Assembly: GCF_011320225.1 (NCBI RefSeq)
Contig: NZ_JAAOEN010000002.1
Coordinates: 62,001 to 126,000 of the forward strand
Length of the DNA stretch: 64,000 nt
From: Phytoactinopolyspora limicola
GTDB taxonomy: Bacteria; Actinomycetota; Actinomycetes; Jiangellales; Jiangellaceae
Reading direction: 5' to 3'
Shown one piece after another: positions 33,503-42,029 of this stretch. The translations under genes were made by a program, and so were the position numbers. Numbering within the stretch: the first letter of the stretch is position 1; every line of letters starts with the position of its first letter. The notes under the pieces are model-generated. The model saw only the letters and a program-made list of their open reading frames with translations. It was not told the DNA's origin and searched no databases.

Positions 33503-33558
33503 CTTGATCATGTGCGGGCTACACCCCCTATGCAGGGAAAAACTCGCACATGATCAAG
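33503..33558. repeat. 14-bp inverted repeat CTTGATCATGTGCG between convergent genes
   Basis: CTTGATCATGTGCG (33503-33516) and its exact inverse (33545-33558) are separated by 28 bases. It lies between two convergent genes, so a terminator is possible, but the AT-rich arms with TGATCA and the absence of a T-run make it look like the other intergenic palindromes here. Confidence 0.8.
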
Positions 33559-33628
33559 GAAGCAGAGGGGTGGCGTGTTGAGGGGCGCCAAGGCACGTGC
33601 ACCAACCGGCCCCCGTTCGGGCCGCCTC

Positions 33629-34387
33629 CTAAAGCTGAACGCCCCGGGTGAGCGCACCGTCGATCACCAGGTTGGTGCCGGTGACGAAACTGGCCCGGTC
33701 CGACGCCAGGAAGACCACCCCGTTGGCGATCTCCTCCGGCGCCGCCATCCGGCCCGTCGGGTTCAGCCCCATCGCCGTACCGAAGAGGTCGGGATTACCC
33801 TGCTCGATCGACTGCCACACCCCACCGTCGAAGTACGTGTTGCCCGGACTGACGGTGTTGGCCCGGATCCCTTCGGCCGCCAGGTTGTGCGCCAGCCCTT
33901 GGGTGTAGTGCACAATCGCGGCCTTCATGGTTCCGTACGGACCCGAGGCAAAGTCGATCTCGCGTCCCGACACGCTGGAGATCGTTACGATCGCGGGCCC
34001 ATTGCCCTGCCGCAGGTGCGGCAATGCCGCGTCGACGAGCCGCACCGTCCCCATGAGGTCGACCTCGAACGAGGTCTGCCAGTTCTCCGGAACGTCCGGG
34101 ATCGCCAGCGCGCTGACATTGGCGACCACGATGTCCACGCCGCCTAGTGCCGCCGCCGATTCCTCGACCCAGGCAGCGATCGCGGGTGCGTTGCCGACGT
34201 CGACGGCCGTTCCAATCACCGCCCCCTGGCTGGACAGTTCGTCGGTGGTACGGGCGACCGCATCGGCGGTGCGGGCACAGAACGCGACCTTGGCGCCTTC
34301 GGCGAGCAGCCCGGCGACGATGGCCCGGCCGATCCCGCGAGTACCTCCAGTGACCAGTGCGCGGCGGCCTGACAGGTTGAGATCCAT
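33629..34387 (-). CDS. Short-chain dehydrogenase/reductase
   Basis: A 252-residue classical SDR: LSGRRALVTGGTRGIGRAIV (about residue 5), VANVSALA (structural Asn region), SSVSGRE with the active Ser, YGTMKAAIVHY with the catalytic Tyr and Lys (about 153), and SFVTGTNLVIDGAL at the end. The C-terminal substrate loop is that of the larger SDR type. It lies 32 bases after the acetamidase gene on the same strand and may act in the same pathway under the divergent GntR protein. Confidence 0.9.
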   Translation of the reverse strand: MDLNLSGRRALVTGGTRGIGRAIVAGLLAEGAKVAFCARTADAVARTTDELSSQGAVIGTAVDVGNAPAIAAWVEESAAALGGVDIVVANVSALAIPDVPENWQTSFEVDLMGTVRLVDAALPHLRQGNGPAIVTISSVSGREIDFASGPYGTMKAAIVHYTQGLAHNLAAEGIRANTVSPGNTYFDGGVWQSIEQGNPDLFGTAMGLNPTGRMAAPEEIANGVVFLASDRASFVTGTNLVIDGALTRGVQL

Positions 34388-34419
34388 GATGTCTCCGTAA
34401 CGACGCTGGGGCGAACGGT

Positions 34420-35433
34420 TCAGTAGTTGATCGAGCCGAGCGATCCGGCCGCGTCCCGGAGCCGGCGGTGCATCCCCTCGTAGGCGGCGGCCGGCGGCAA
34501 CAGCGCTTTATCGACCTTGGTGACCGCGCTGAAGTTGGTGTCTACGACGTTGGCGATCGGCACCTGCCCGATCTGGCTCAGCAACTGGTAGGCGTCCAGC
34601 GCGTCCAGCCCGTACAGCTCTTGCAGCCATCCGACCATGTCGACCTGGCTGGCCCGCCAGGCGTCCTCGAGGGGACGCCCCGATCCGACGACGCACAACG
34701 CCTCGTCACTCTCCAATCGGGGCCACGCCGGGCCGTCGTCCTTGATTAGATCGACGATGACGGTGACGTTCATCGCCCCCTCGACCGCGGTGCCGCAGGA
34801 CTCGCCCTCACCCTGCCGGTAGTGCCCGTCTCCCAACGAGAACAGCGCACCTTCGACGTTCACCCGCAGGAAACAGGTGGTGCCGGCCCGCATCTCCGGT
34901 GTGTCCATGTTGCCGCCGAACATCTCCGGCACCAGGGACGTGCGGACCTCTCGTTGGGCGGGCGCGACCCCAACCGTGCCGAGCATCGGGTTGGCGGGGA
35001 GGTCCAGGTGGAAGTCGCTGCCCCGGGCGGCGTAGCGCACCGTCTTCGCCAGTGGGTCGTACTCATACACCCAGGTCCGTTCCTCAAGGGCCGCCTGCAG
35101 GGTGGGCGCCTGGGGCGTACTGGTGAGGCCGCCGAAGTAGGGGATGACGGCGGAAGCACCCCAGGTGCGGGCCGGTGTGAGGTCGACGATGTGGATGGCC
35201 AGCGTGTCCCCGGGCTCGGCGCCGTTGACGTGAAACGGACCGGTCTGGGGATTCAGCTCGGTCGCCACCAGGCTCGACGACGCGTGGTCGTCGGTGGAGG
35301 TGATCCGGCCGCAGTACGCGTCCTGACACCACAGCTTGAGCGCGGTACCCGGATCGATCCGCAGCACCGGTTCGACACCACCGAAGGTGAACGCGTACTG
35401 GTCCGGTCGCGGGCTGAATTCCACGGTATCCAC
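34420..35433 (-). CDS. Acetamidase/formamidase family amidohydrolase
   Basis: A 337-residue FmdA/AmdA-type enzyme. Family landmarks are LKLWCQDAYCGRITSTDD, PQTGPFHVNGAEPGDTLAIH (about residue 66), GAHEN-like region replaced by EMFGGNMDTPEMRAGTTCFL, and LGDGHYRQGEGESCGTAVEG (about 205). It hydrolyses a short amide to acid and ammonia in the cytoplasm. GTG at 35433 follows GGAG; a longer frame upstream overlaps the regulator. The operator at 35497-35513 lies in the gap, so the GntR protein should control it. Confidence 0.87.
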   Translation of the reverse strand: MDTVEFSPRPDQYAFTFGGVEPVLRIDPGTALKLWCQDAYCGRITSTDDHASSSLVATELNPQTGPFHVNGAEPGDTLAIHIVDLTPARTWGASAVIPYFGGLTSTPQAPTLQAALEERTWVYEYDPLAKTVRYAARGSDFHLDLPANPMLGTVGVAPAQREVRTSLVPEMFGGNMDTPEMRAGTTCFLRVNVEGALFSLGDGHYRQGEGESCGTAVEGAMNVTVIVDLIKDDGPAWPRLESDEALCVVGSGRPLEDAWRASQVDMVGWLQELYGLDALDAYQLLSQIGQVPIANVVDTNFSAVTKVDKALLPPAAAYEGMHRRLRDAAGSLGSINY

Positions 35434-35496
35434 GGTGCGTCTCCTCGCAGCTGCGCCTGGTCCGGACGGCGGCTCACTTAGCCCGGCCACCGTCAC

Positions 35497-35513
35497 AGAT
35501 TGTGTCACAATCT
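35497..35513. promoter_or_regulatory. AGATTGTG-T-CACAATCT palindrome, GntR operator
   Basis: A perfect 17-base palindrome with a single central T lies midway between the divergent acetamidase and GntR genes. Its core TTGTGTCACAA has the shape of FadR-subfamily (FCD) operators, and the adjacent gene encodes such a regulator. Confidence 0.78.
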
Positions 35514-35540
35514 CTTGGCGGGAGGGAACGGAGTCGCGCC

Positions 35541-36170
35541 ATGACCAGTGCCCCGGACAGCGTGGCCGCCAAGCTGCGGACCGAACTGCTCGACGGTGTG
35601 ATCCCCCACGGCTCGCGCCTGCACGAGGAGCAGTTGTGCGAGCGGTTCGGCGTGGGGCGGCACACCGTCCGCAGCGCACTGCAGCAGCTCGCCGCGGCCG
35701 GACTGATCGTCCATGAGCGCAATCGCGGTGCACGGGTCCGCGAACTAACCAGCGACTGGGTCGACGAGATGTTCACCTACCGGCTCGTCATCGAGCTCGG
35801 CAGCTTGCGGGTTGCCTTGACGCGTGGCGTCGACCTCACCCCCGTCGTACAGGCCGTCGACGCGCTGGCGGCGGAGCCGCCGGACGCGAACTGGGGGCGG
35901 CTGATGGAGGTGCACAGCCGGATCCACGACGAGATTGTCGCGGCGGCCGGGAACCCACGGCTGCTCCGGGCACACCGGGCTTGCGCCGACGAGCTTCGGC
36001 TGATGCTGACCGCCGTCGCGCCGCTGATCTCCCGCGATCAGCTGATCGCCTTGCACCGAGACCTCGCCGACGGGCTCCGCACCGGCGGCGAGGCGGCGCT
36101 GCGCGCGCTGACCGCCGACATCGAACACGCTGGCCGGGCCGCACTCCTGGAAGTGCTACGGCAACGCTGA
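35541..36170 (+). CDS. GntR family regulator, FadR/FCD type
   Basis: A 209-residue regulator. The winged helix is at about residues 5-70 (AAKLRTELLDGVIPHGSRLH, CERFGVGRHTVRSALQQLAA). The FCD domain is at about 80-200 with the metal/ligand residues of the family (RIHDEIVAAAGNPRLLRAHR). It diverges from the amidase/SDR pair across a perfect palindrome, and most likely represses them until the amide or its product is present. Confidence 0.9.
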   Translation: MTSAPDSVAAKLRTELLDGVIPHGSRLHEEQLCERFGVGRHTVRSALQQLAAAGLIVHERNRGARVRELTSDWVDEMFTYRLVIELGSLRVALTRGVDLTPVVQAVDALAAEPPDANWGRLMEVHSRIHDEIVAAAGNPRLLRAHRACADELRLMLTAVAPLISRDQLIALHRDLADGLRTGGEAALRALTADIEHAGRAALLEVLRQR

Positions 36171-36196
36171 ACCGTGGCCGGCGCGGCAATGCCCAA

Positions 36197-36263
36197 CTTG
36201 CTGGCCTTATCGTGCGGATGACACTGGATACTCGGGCCCTATCCGCACGATAAAGCCAGCAAG
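36197..36263. repeat. 23-bp inverted repeat with one mismatch between convergent genes
   Basis: CTTGCTGGC-C-TTATCGTGCG... (36197-36219) and its inverse (36241-36263) match at 22 of 23 positions with a 21-base loop. A short second palindrome (GAGGTCGCGCGACCTC) follows at 36263-36278. This gap lies between the GntR gene and the rhodanese remnant, so it may have served as a shared terminator or be a palindromic element. Confidence 0.75.
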
Positions 36264-36306
36264 AGGTCGCGCGACCTCCCCATCACGGTGATCGGCGCCG
36301 CACCGG

Positions 36307-36642
36307 TCACGCGGCGCCACGGTGCTGGATCGGCCGCCCCGCGAGGCGCCATTCGAGCATGCCGTCTTGGAGGCGCCGAGCCCGTCGCCCTTGAGCACGG
36401 AGCAACTCAACGGCGTCATAAGCGAGGACACAATAGGCACCACGGCAGTACGCCACGATCTCCTGACCGTCGGGTAGATCCTGCAGCCGTTGAGCAAGCT
36501 CGTCCACGGGGATGGAGACGGCACCAGGGATGTGGGCGAAGTTGTATTCCTCTCGTGGCCGGACATCGAGGACAACCACGTCGCCGTTCGACGCCCGCGC
36601 GAGGAGTTCATCGTGCGTGAGCTCTTCGTCGTTGACGGTGCA
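36307..36642 (-). pseudogene. Rhodanese-domain remnant (end of an ArsR-rhodanese gene)
   Basis: About 110 codons encode a complete-looking rhodanese domain: VVVLDVRPREEYNFAHIPGA, VSIPVDELAQRL, and the Cys loop VAYCRGAYCVLAYDAV. In actinobacteria this domain is usually the C-terminal half of an ArsR-rhodanese regulator. Here the upstream DNA is a piece of an ABC ATPase gene in the same frame, so the ArsR half is lost. No start codon with a ribosome-binding site is visible. Confidence 0.7.
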
Positions 36643-36951
36643 CAGCACGCGCAGGTGGTTCCGGCCCGTACGGGCGGGGTGGAAAAGCCGAGACGTCAAG
36701 CGCCGCACCGACGATATCGGCCGGTCGAGACACGTCCCGGTAGGTCTGACCATCGAAGGTGGCGGTGCCAGCGTCGGCGGTAACCAGCGCGAGCAGGATG
36801 CGCAGAGTCGTCGTCTGCCGGCGCCGTTCGGTCCGAGGAACCCGGTCACCTCTCCTGGCCCGGCGGTGAAGCTCAGATCGTCGACGGCCGTGACCCGACC
36901 GTAGCGCTCGACCAGTCCAGCTACTGCGATTCCCGTAGGTTCGTGGTTCAT
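36643..36951 (-). pseudogene. N-terminal ABC-transporter ATPase remnant with two frameshifts
   Basis: ATG at 36951 starts MNHEPTGIAVAGLVERYGRV and reaches TGFLGPNGAG. In the next codon the Walker A Lys (GGC AAG) has lost one A, near 36815, which shifts the frame; the shifted frame continues the family sequence TTTLRILLALVTADAGTATF. An extra T near 36684 (a run of four) restores the first frame for HPARTGRNHLRVL. The gene then stops matching at about 36643 and runs into a rhodanese segment. It cannot bind ATP and is dead. Confidence 0.75.
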
Positions 36952-36962
36952 CCCTGTCCGCC

Positions 36963-37423
36963 TCCGACCGGGTGGACCACATGCTCCGGACCGCGATACC
37001 AGCCACGTGGGGTGAGGTGGGCAATACCTGTGGGCCCTCGGGGAAGTGGAATCGGTCGACGTGATCGAGGTCGAACCCGCCGCCCTCGATGGTGGCGAGG
37101 GTGTCTCGATGGGTGTGGCAACCGCCCGCCAGCCGTGGCCACACAGTGACGTCAAGCATGCGCTGGACGCGACGCATGCGGCTCGACGGCGCTCGGACGT
37201 GCTCGATGAAACGAAGCTCCCCTCCCGGACGGACCACCCGGTGCAGCTCGGCCACGACCGCGGCCGGATCGGTCACCACGCCGCTCAGGCCGACCAAGAG
37301 TTGGCGGCGCCGCCCGGCCATCCCCGACCGCTCCATCGCAGGGCACACCCATCCGTAGCACCGCGAGAACAACCGATGCCGTGGGCCACCCTGGTGTGCG
37401 GCGTCAGGGGTTCGTGGAGTCAT
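36963..37423 (-). pseudogene. Class I methyltransferase with internal deletion
   Basis: ATG at 37423 opens TPRTPDAAHQGGPRHRLFSR and runs to MERSGMAGRRRQLLVGLSG (48 residues). The normal glycine-rich SAM motif should follow, but the sequence jumps in frame, near 37280, to the C-terminal half (VTDPAAVVAELHRVVRPGG, ELRFIEHVRAPSSRM, FHFPEG, PTSPHVAGIAV). About 60 central codons with the SAM site are missing. It diverges from the intact MarR gene. Confidence 0.72.
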
Positions 37424-37512
37424 GACGAGTCCTTTAGCCTTCCGCATAAGTGAACCACGTATATAGTGAAGCCTATGCACGATTAAGCCGCTGCCTCAAA
37501 TAGGAACCCCAG

Positions 37513-37983
37513 ATGACGACCAACCATGACGGAACCCTAGAGAGGCTGTTCGAGTTCGCCACGCTCCTAACCGACCTGTTAGACCGGGGACTGGAACAGC
37601 AAGGGCTAAGCCGCCCGCGAGCCGAGGTGCTGTGGCGCATCCACCACCACGGACCCACCACCCAACGCCAGCTCGCCGACAGCCTCCAGTGCACACCCCG
37701 CAACGTCACCGGACTCGTCGATGCCCTTGACGCGCTCGGGCTGGTCGAGCGCCAGCGCCACCCCAGCGACCGCCGCGCAGTCCTGGTAGCGCTCACCCCC
37801 ACCGGCCGGCGCACCGTCGACAATTTGCTCGCCGCCTACCGGTCACGAGCCTCCGAACTCCTCGATGGCATTAGCGGCCCACAACTCACGTCATTCCTCG
37901 CCACCCTCGCCCAGGTCGCGGACCGGCTGCGCCCTGACTCCCGGCCCCCACCTGTCGACGGAAGCCCAAGGCTAGCGAGGTAG
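37513..37983 (+). CDS. MarR family transcriptional regulator
   Basis: A 156-residue winged-helix repressor: LLDRGLEQQGLSRPRAEVLW, then HHHGPTTQRQLADSLQCTPR (recognition helix) and the wing ERQRHPSDRRAVLVALTPTG with the family DRR/D-x-R motif. MarR proteins sense phenolic compounds, drugs or oxidants. It diverges from the decayed methyltransferase/ABC-ATPase cluster, which is probably its former regulon. Confidence 0.9.
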   Translation: MTTNHDGTLERLFEFATLLTDLLDRGLEQQGLSRPRAEVLWRIHHHGPTTQRQLADSLQCTPRNVTGLVDALDALGLVERQRHPSDRRAVLVALTPTGRRTVDNLLAAYRSRASELLDGISGPQLTSFLATLAQVADRLRPDSRPPPVDGSPRLAR

Positions 37984-38042
37984 CTCCACCCGCGGCTGTC
38001 ACACTGAAGTTGGGTTCCCTCGGCTGGGAAAGGGGCAGGAGA

Positions 38043-38825
38043 ATGGCTGCTAGCGGTGGGTGGGACGGCCGTTTCGGCGTCATCCAACCTGGCTGGCATC
38101 TCTACCTCGGCGCGGTCGGGCCGGCCAACGAACATGCCCACCACGCCATCCAAGTCGTGCTCTCGGACACCCCGATGGTGCTGCAAGACAGCGGGGGATA
38201 CCAACGCCGGTGTACCGCCGCTGTTATCCCTGCGAATGCCCCGCACACGATCGTTAAGGGCGCTGCCGAGGCCGTGATGCTGTACCTCGAACCGGAAGGC
38301 ACTGCGGGGCGCACGGTATCGGGCCGATGGTGTAGCGACCCAGGATCTATCGACACCTGGACCAGCGCAGCCAACGGGTTGACCAACATCCGCCCCGGGC
38401 AGGACAAGGCGTGGGCCAGAACGCCGGAGTCGCTTGCGGTGAACATATTGGGCGTGCTGGGCGTCGCCGACACCCACTTACGCGGCGACACGGTACATCC
38501 CGCTGTGGGCCGCGCGCTTCGATCCCTGCCGGATATGCTCGACGGACCGGTGCGGCTAGCCGACGTCGGCGCCGAGGTCGGTCTGTCTGCGAGTCGGCTG
38601 CGGCATCTGTTCGCCGGCCAGGTCGGTCTGCCCTTCCGGCGTTACGTGCTCTGGTTGCGGCTGCAACGCGCCGCCGACGAGGTGCTGGGCGGCGCGTCCT
38701 TGACCGAGGCCGCACACGCGGCAGGGTTCGCCGACTCTTCACACCTCACCAAGGTCACTCACCGGACCTTCGGCCTGCCACCCTCCACACTGGTGAAGGC
38801 CGTGACCCCGTTGGTCCCGGACTGA
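38043..38825 (+). CDS. AraC family transcriptional regulator
   Basis: A 260-residue regulator. The N-terminal 130 residues form a cupin-like sensor (VIPANAPHTIVKGAAEAVMLYL). The C-terminal double HTH is at about 165-250 (VRLADVGAEVGLSASRLRHL, FAGQVGLPFRRYVLWLRLQR, AAHAAGFADSSHLTKVTHRT). AGGAG precedes the ATG. It is 112 bases upstream of, and on the same strand as, the MMPL transporter gene and may activate it. Confidence 0.88.
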   Translation: MAASGGWDGRFGVIQPGWHLYLGAVGPANEHAHHAIQVVLSDTPMVLQDSGGYQRRCTAAVIPANAPHTIVKGAAEAVMLYLEPEGTAGRTVSGRWCSDPGSIDTWTSAANGLTNIRPGQDKAWARTPESLAVNILGVLGVADTHLRGDTVHPAVGRALRSLPDMLDGPVRLADVGAEVGLSASRLRHLFAGQVGLPFRRYVLWLRLQRAADEVLGGASLTEAAHAAGFADSSHLTKVTHRTFGLPPSTLVKAVTPLVPD

Positions 38826-38937
38826 GCAACAGGTCAGCCCCTTCGTACAAGTGAACAAAGATCCTCGCGCTCCACACTGGCTCTCGTCGGCCTGCCACCC
38901 GGAGGTAGATGCACGCCACTGACGAGGAGAACAACCG

Positions 38938-41274
38938 ATGGGAGTCGAGGACGCGAAGCGGACACCGGTCGCGGCGCACCACCCGGCCGAGACACGCAGA
39001 CGCTCGCTGCTGGAACGCCTCGGCTTGGGCATCTTCGGCAAACGCGTGTTCGTACTGATCGGTGTGGCGATCGCGATCGGCCTGGCGTTGCCGTACGGCT
39101 CCGACGTCACCGAGCGGTTGTCCGAAGGTGGACTCACCGCTGCCAATGCCGAGTCGACACGAGCCGACGACATCCTCGACGAGGAGTTCCAAGGCGGAAC
39201 GCCGGATGTGGTCTTCCTGGTCAAGACACCAGGCACGGTGAGCGAGCCAGCCGCGGTGGCCTTCGGCACCGACCTCACCCGAGACCTAGCCGCCGAGGAC
39301 GGCGTGGTTCAAGCCCAGTCGTTCTGGACCCTGAACCAAGCGCAACCGCTACGCGGCGAGGACGACCGTTCAGCCTTGATCCTCGTGAGCCTCGCCGGCA
39401 GCGAGAACGACGTCAGCAAGACCACCGACCGGATCGTGCCGAAGTACGTTGGGAATGACGGCGAGTTCACCGTCGAGGCCACGGGAGTGGCTCAGGTGCG
39501 CTCCGAGGTAAACAAGCAGAGCGACAAGGACCTCATCCGGGCCGAGCTGATCGCCGCCCCGCTGGCGTTACTGGTCCTGCTGCTCGTGTTTCGTGGGGTC
39601 ATCGCCGCGCTCGCTCCCCTGGCGGTGGGCGGCCTCGCCGTCGTCGGCTCGCTGGTACTGCTCAGGGTATTCAACGAGATGGTCCCGGTGTCGGTGTTCG
39701 CGGTGAACATCACCATCGCGCTGGGGCTCGGTCTGGCCATCGACTACAGCTTGTTCATCGTGACCCGGTTCCGCGAAGAACTCGCTTCCGGGGCAGAGGT
39801 TCGCGAAGCGGTGGGCACAACTGTTCGCACCGCGGGCCGCACGATTGTCTTCTCCGCGGTGACCGTCGCCATCTCGATGTCCGCGTTGCTCCTGTTCCCT
39901 CTGGACTTCCTCCGATCGTTCGCCTACGCGGGAATCGCGGTAGTTGCGCTGGCGACTTTCGGGGCCGTGATCGCACTACCCGCGCTACTGTCCGTCCTCG
40001 GACATCGCATCAACTCCCTGAGCCTGCAACGCCTGTTCCGCCGGACAGGCAGGCGGGAACCGCAGGCGGCGGACGGTTTAGGGGCCGCTCCGCGCGGCCT
40101 CATACAGTCCGGCTTCTGGCATCGGTGGTCGCTGATCGTGATGAAGCGCCCGTGGCCGTTCTTCCTGGTGGTCACCGCGGTCCTGCTCGTAGCCGGCACA
40201 CCATTCCTCGGTGTGAAGTTCGGCGAGAGCGACGACCGGGTCCTCCCACCGGACGCACCGGCGCACGTCGCCGCGCAGTACATCCGAGACCACTACGTAA
40301 GCCAAGAGGACTCCCCCATCACCGTTGTCCTCCCCGGCGTTCCCGCCTCGGATCAGGCGGCCGTCGGCGACTACGCCGCCACGCTGTCCGAGTTGAACGG
40401 TGTGACTCGGGTCGACGCCTCCACTGGCTCCTATGTCGACGGTCAGCAGGCGGCGCCCCCCGACGTGAGCTCGCGACGCTTCGCCGCTCCGGTTGGAACC
40501 TGGGTGTCGATCATCTCCGAGCCGATGGCCTACTCCCCGGAAGGTGGGGAGTTGGTCGCCCAGGTGCGTGATCTGCCGTCACCGTCGCCGGACACGCTGG
40601 TTGGTGGGCAGGCAGCGCAACTGGTCGACGCCAGGGGTGACATCGGCGAGATGCTGCCATGGGTCCTGCTGTTCATCGCGATCGCCACGTTCATCCTGTT
40701 GTTCCTGTTTACCGGCAGTCTGCTCATCCCGCTCCTGGCGATCTTCATGAATATGTTGAGCCTCACGGCCACCTTCGGCGCGATCGTGTTCATCTTCCAG
40801 GACGGCAACCTCCAATGGCTCGTCGGCGACTTCACCCTCACGGACAACATCAACATCCGGATGCCCATCCTGATGTTCTGCGTCGCGTTCGGCGTATCAA
40901 TGGACTACCAGGTGTTTATGCTGTCCCGGATCAAAGAACACTATGAACGAGCCGGCGACAACATCGCAGCGGTCGCCTGGGGCCTGGAACGGGTCGGTCG
41001 ACTGGTCACCGCGGCCGCGATGATCGTGGCCATCGTGCTGTTCGCCTTCGCCACCTCCGGTCTCACACCTATCAAGCTCCTCGGCGTGGGATTGGCCATC
41101 GCAGTGATCGTCGACGCCACACTCGTCCGCGGAGCGTTGATGCCAGCGCTCATGCGCCTGTGCGGCCGCGCCAACTGGTGGCTACCCCACTGGCTACGCG
41201 CATTCCACAACAAGGTCGGCCTCACAGAGGCGCCATCGCACACCCACGCTGTCCGGCCTGGCGCCCCGAGCTGA
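38938..41274 (+). CDS. MMPL/RND-type membrane transporter
   Basis: A 778-residue protein with 12 predicted helices in the MMPL pattern: helix 1 (about 30-50), an external domain of about 150 residues, helices 2-6 (about 200-370), a second external domain, helices 7-12 (about 570-760). The family stretches GLGLAIDYSLFIVTRFREEL and AFGVSMDYQVFMLSRIKEHY each carry the conserved Asp-Tyr pair used for proton flow. It exports lipids or hydrophobic drugs. A good AGGAG stands before the ATG. No lipid-synthesis genes adjoin it, so drug export is the likelier role. Confidence 0.92.
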   Translation: MGVEDAKRTPVAAHHPAETRRRSLLERLGLGIFGKRVFVLIGVAIAIGLALPYGSDVTERLSEGGLTAANAESTRADDILDEEFQGGTPDVVFLVKTPGTVSEPAAVAFGTDLTRDLAAEDGVVQAQSFWTLNQAQPLRGEDDRSALILVSLAGSENDVSKTTDRIVPKYVGNDGEFTVEATGVAQVRSEVNKQSDKDLIRAELIAAPLALLVLLLVFRGVIAALAPLAVGGLAVVGSLVLLRVFNEMVPVSVFAVNITIALGLGLAIDYSLFIVTRFREELASGAEVREAVGTTVRTAGRTIVFSAVTVAISMSALLLFPLDFLRSFAYAGIAVVALATFGAVIALPALLSVLGHRINSLSLQRLFRRTGRREPQAADGLGAAPRGLIQSGFWHRWSLIVMKRPWPFFLVVTAVLLVAGTPFLGVKFGESDDRVLPPDAPAHVAAQYIRDHYVSQEDSPITVVLPGVPASDQAAVGDYAATLSELNGVTRVDASTGSYVDGQQAAPPDVSSRRFAAPVGTWVSIISEPMAYSPEGGELVAQVRDLPSPSPDTLVGGQAAQLVDARGDIGEMLPWVLLFIAIATFILLFLFTGSLLIPLLAIFMNMLSLTATFGAIVFIFQDGNLQWLVGDFTLTDNINIRMPILMFCVAFGVSMDYQVFMLSRIKEHYERAGDNIAAVAWGLERVGRLVTAAAMIVAIVLFAFATSGLTPIKLLGVGLAIAVIVDATLVRGALMPALMRLCGRANWWLPHWLRAFHNKVGLTEAPSHTHAVRPGAPS

Positions 41275-41437
41275 CCACTCCCAGCACCACATTGGGCTCA
41301 TCGGATTTCAGCGGGGTTGCTGGTGCGCTGAACGCTCGTTGGACACCGGCATCTGGGCCAATCGAGCGAGGACTCACCGCACCAAGCCGAGAACAGAGGC
41401 ACACTGCCGCCAGGAGACACTGAGAGTGCCCCCGTGG

Positions 41438-42028
41438 TCACGACTCCGATGGCGGCTGACGGCCTTTGTCCGGGATGTCCAGCCTGTCGCGCACGGCGGC
41501 CCGGGCCCGGTATAGGCGTGACTTCATCGCCGCCACGCTGAGTCCGAGGCTGTTGGCGACATGCTTGCCGGAATGGCCGTAGACGTCTCGCATGATAAGC
41601 ACCCGGCGTTGATCATCCGGCAGTTCGGCGATCGCGGATGCGACCCGCTCGACTTCCAGCCGTTGGATCACCTCATCCTCGAGCGTGGCGTCGTGCGGCG
41701 TGTCCTGTACCGAATCGATCGGCTCCTGCCTGCGACGCCGAGCTGTGACGATGAGGCGCAGGCACTCGTTGCGAACGATCTGGAATATCCATGATGCCAG
41801 CGCCGCCGAAGCACGTAAGGTCCCGATCTTGCGATAAAGGATGATCAGTGCTTCCTGGGTGGCGTCCTCAGCATCCTGCTCGCTGAGGCAGACGGTGCGG
41901 GCGAACCGATGTACGTGCGGATGCGAGGCGGTCAGCAAGGCGCGGATCGCGGCGACGTCACCCTCCTGCGCCGCCACCACGATGTCACCGACGGGCCAAC
42001 CCGCCTCGTCCGACCTCACGACCGGCAC
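41438..42028 (-). CDS. ECF-type RNA polymerase sigma factor next to a peroxiredoxin
   Basis: A 196-residue sigma factor: region 2 HPHVHRFARTVCLSEQDAED, ATQEALIILYRKIGTLR; region 4 AIAELPDDQRRVLIMRDVYG, GKHVANSLGLSVAAMKSRLY. The start is GTG at 42028, one base after the peroxiredoxin stop, so the two genes form one operon with the sigma second. No anti-sigma gene is adjacent. The pairing suggests a peroxide- or thiol-linked response. Confidence 0.87.
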   Translation of the reverse strand: MPVVRSDEAGWPVGDIVVAAQEGDVAAIRALLTASHPHVHRFARTVCLSEQDAEDATQEALIILYRKIGTLRASAALASWIFQIVRNECLRLIVTARRRRQEPIDSVQDTPHDATLEDEVIQRLEVERVASAIAELPDDQRRVLIMRDVYGHSGKHVANSLGLSVAAMKSRLYRARAAVRDRLDIPDKGRQPPSES

Positions 42029-42029
42029 G

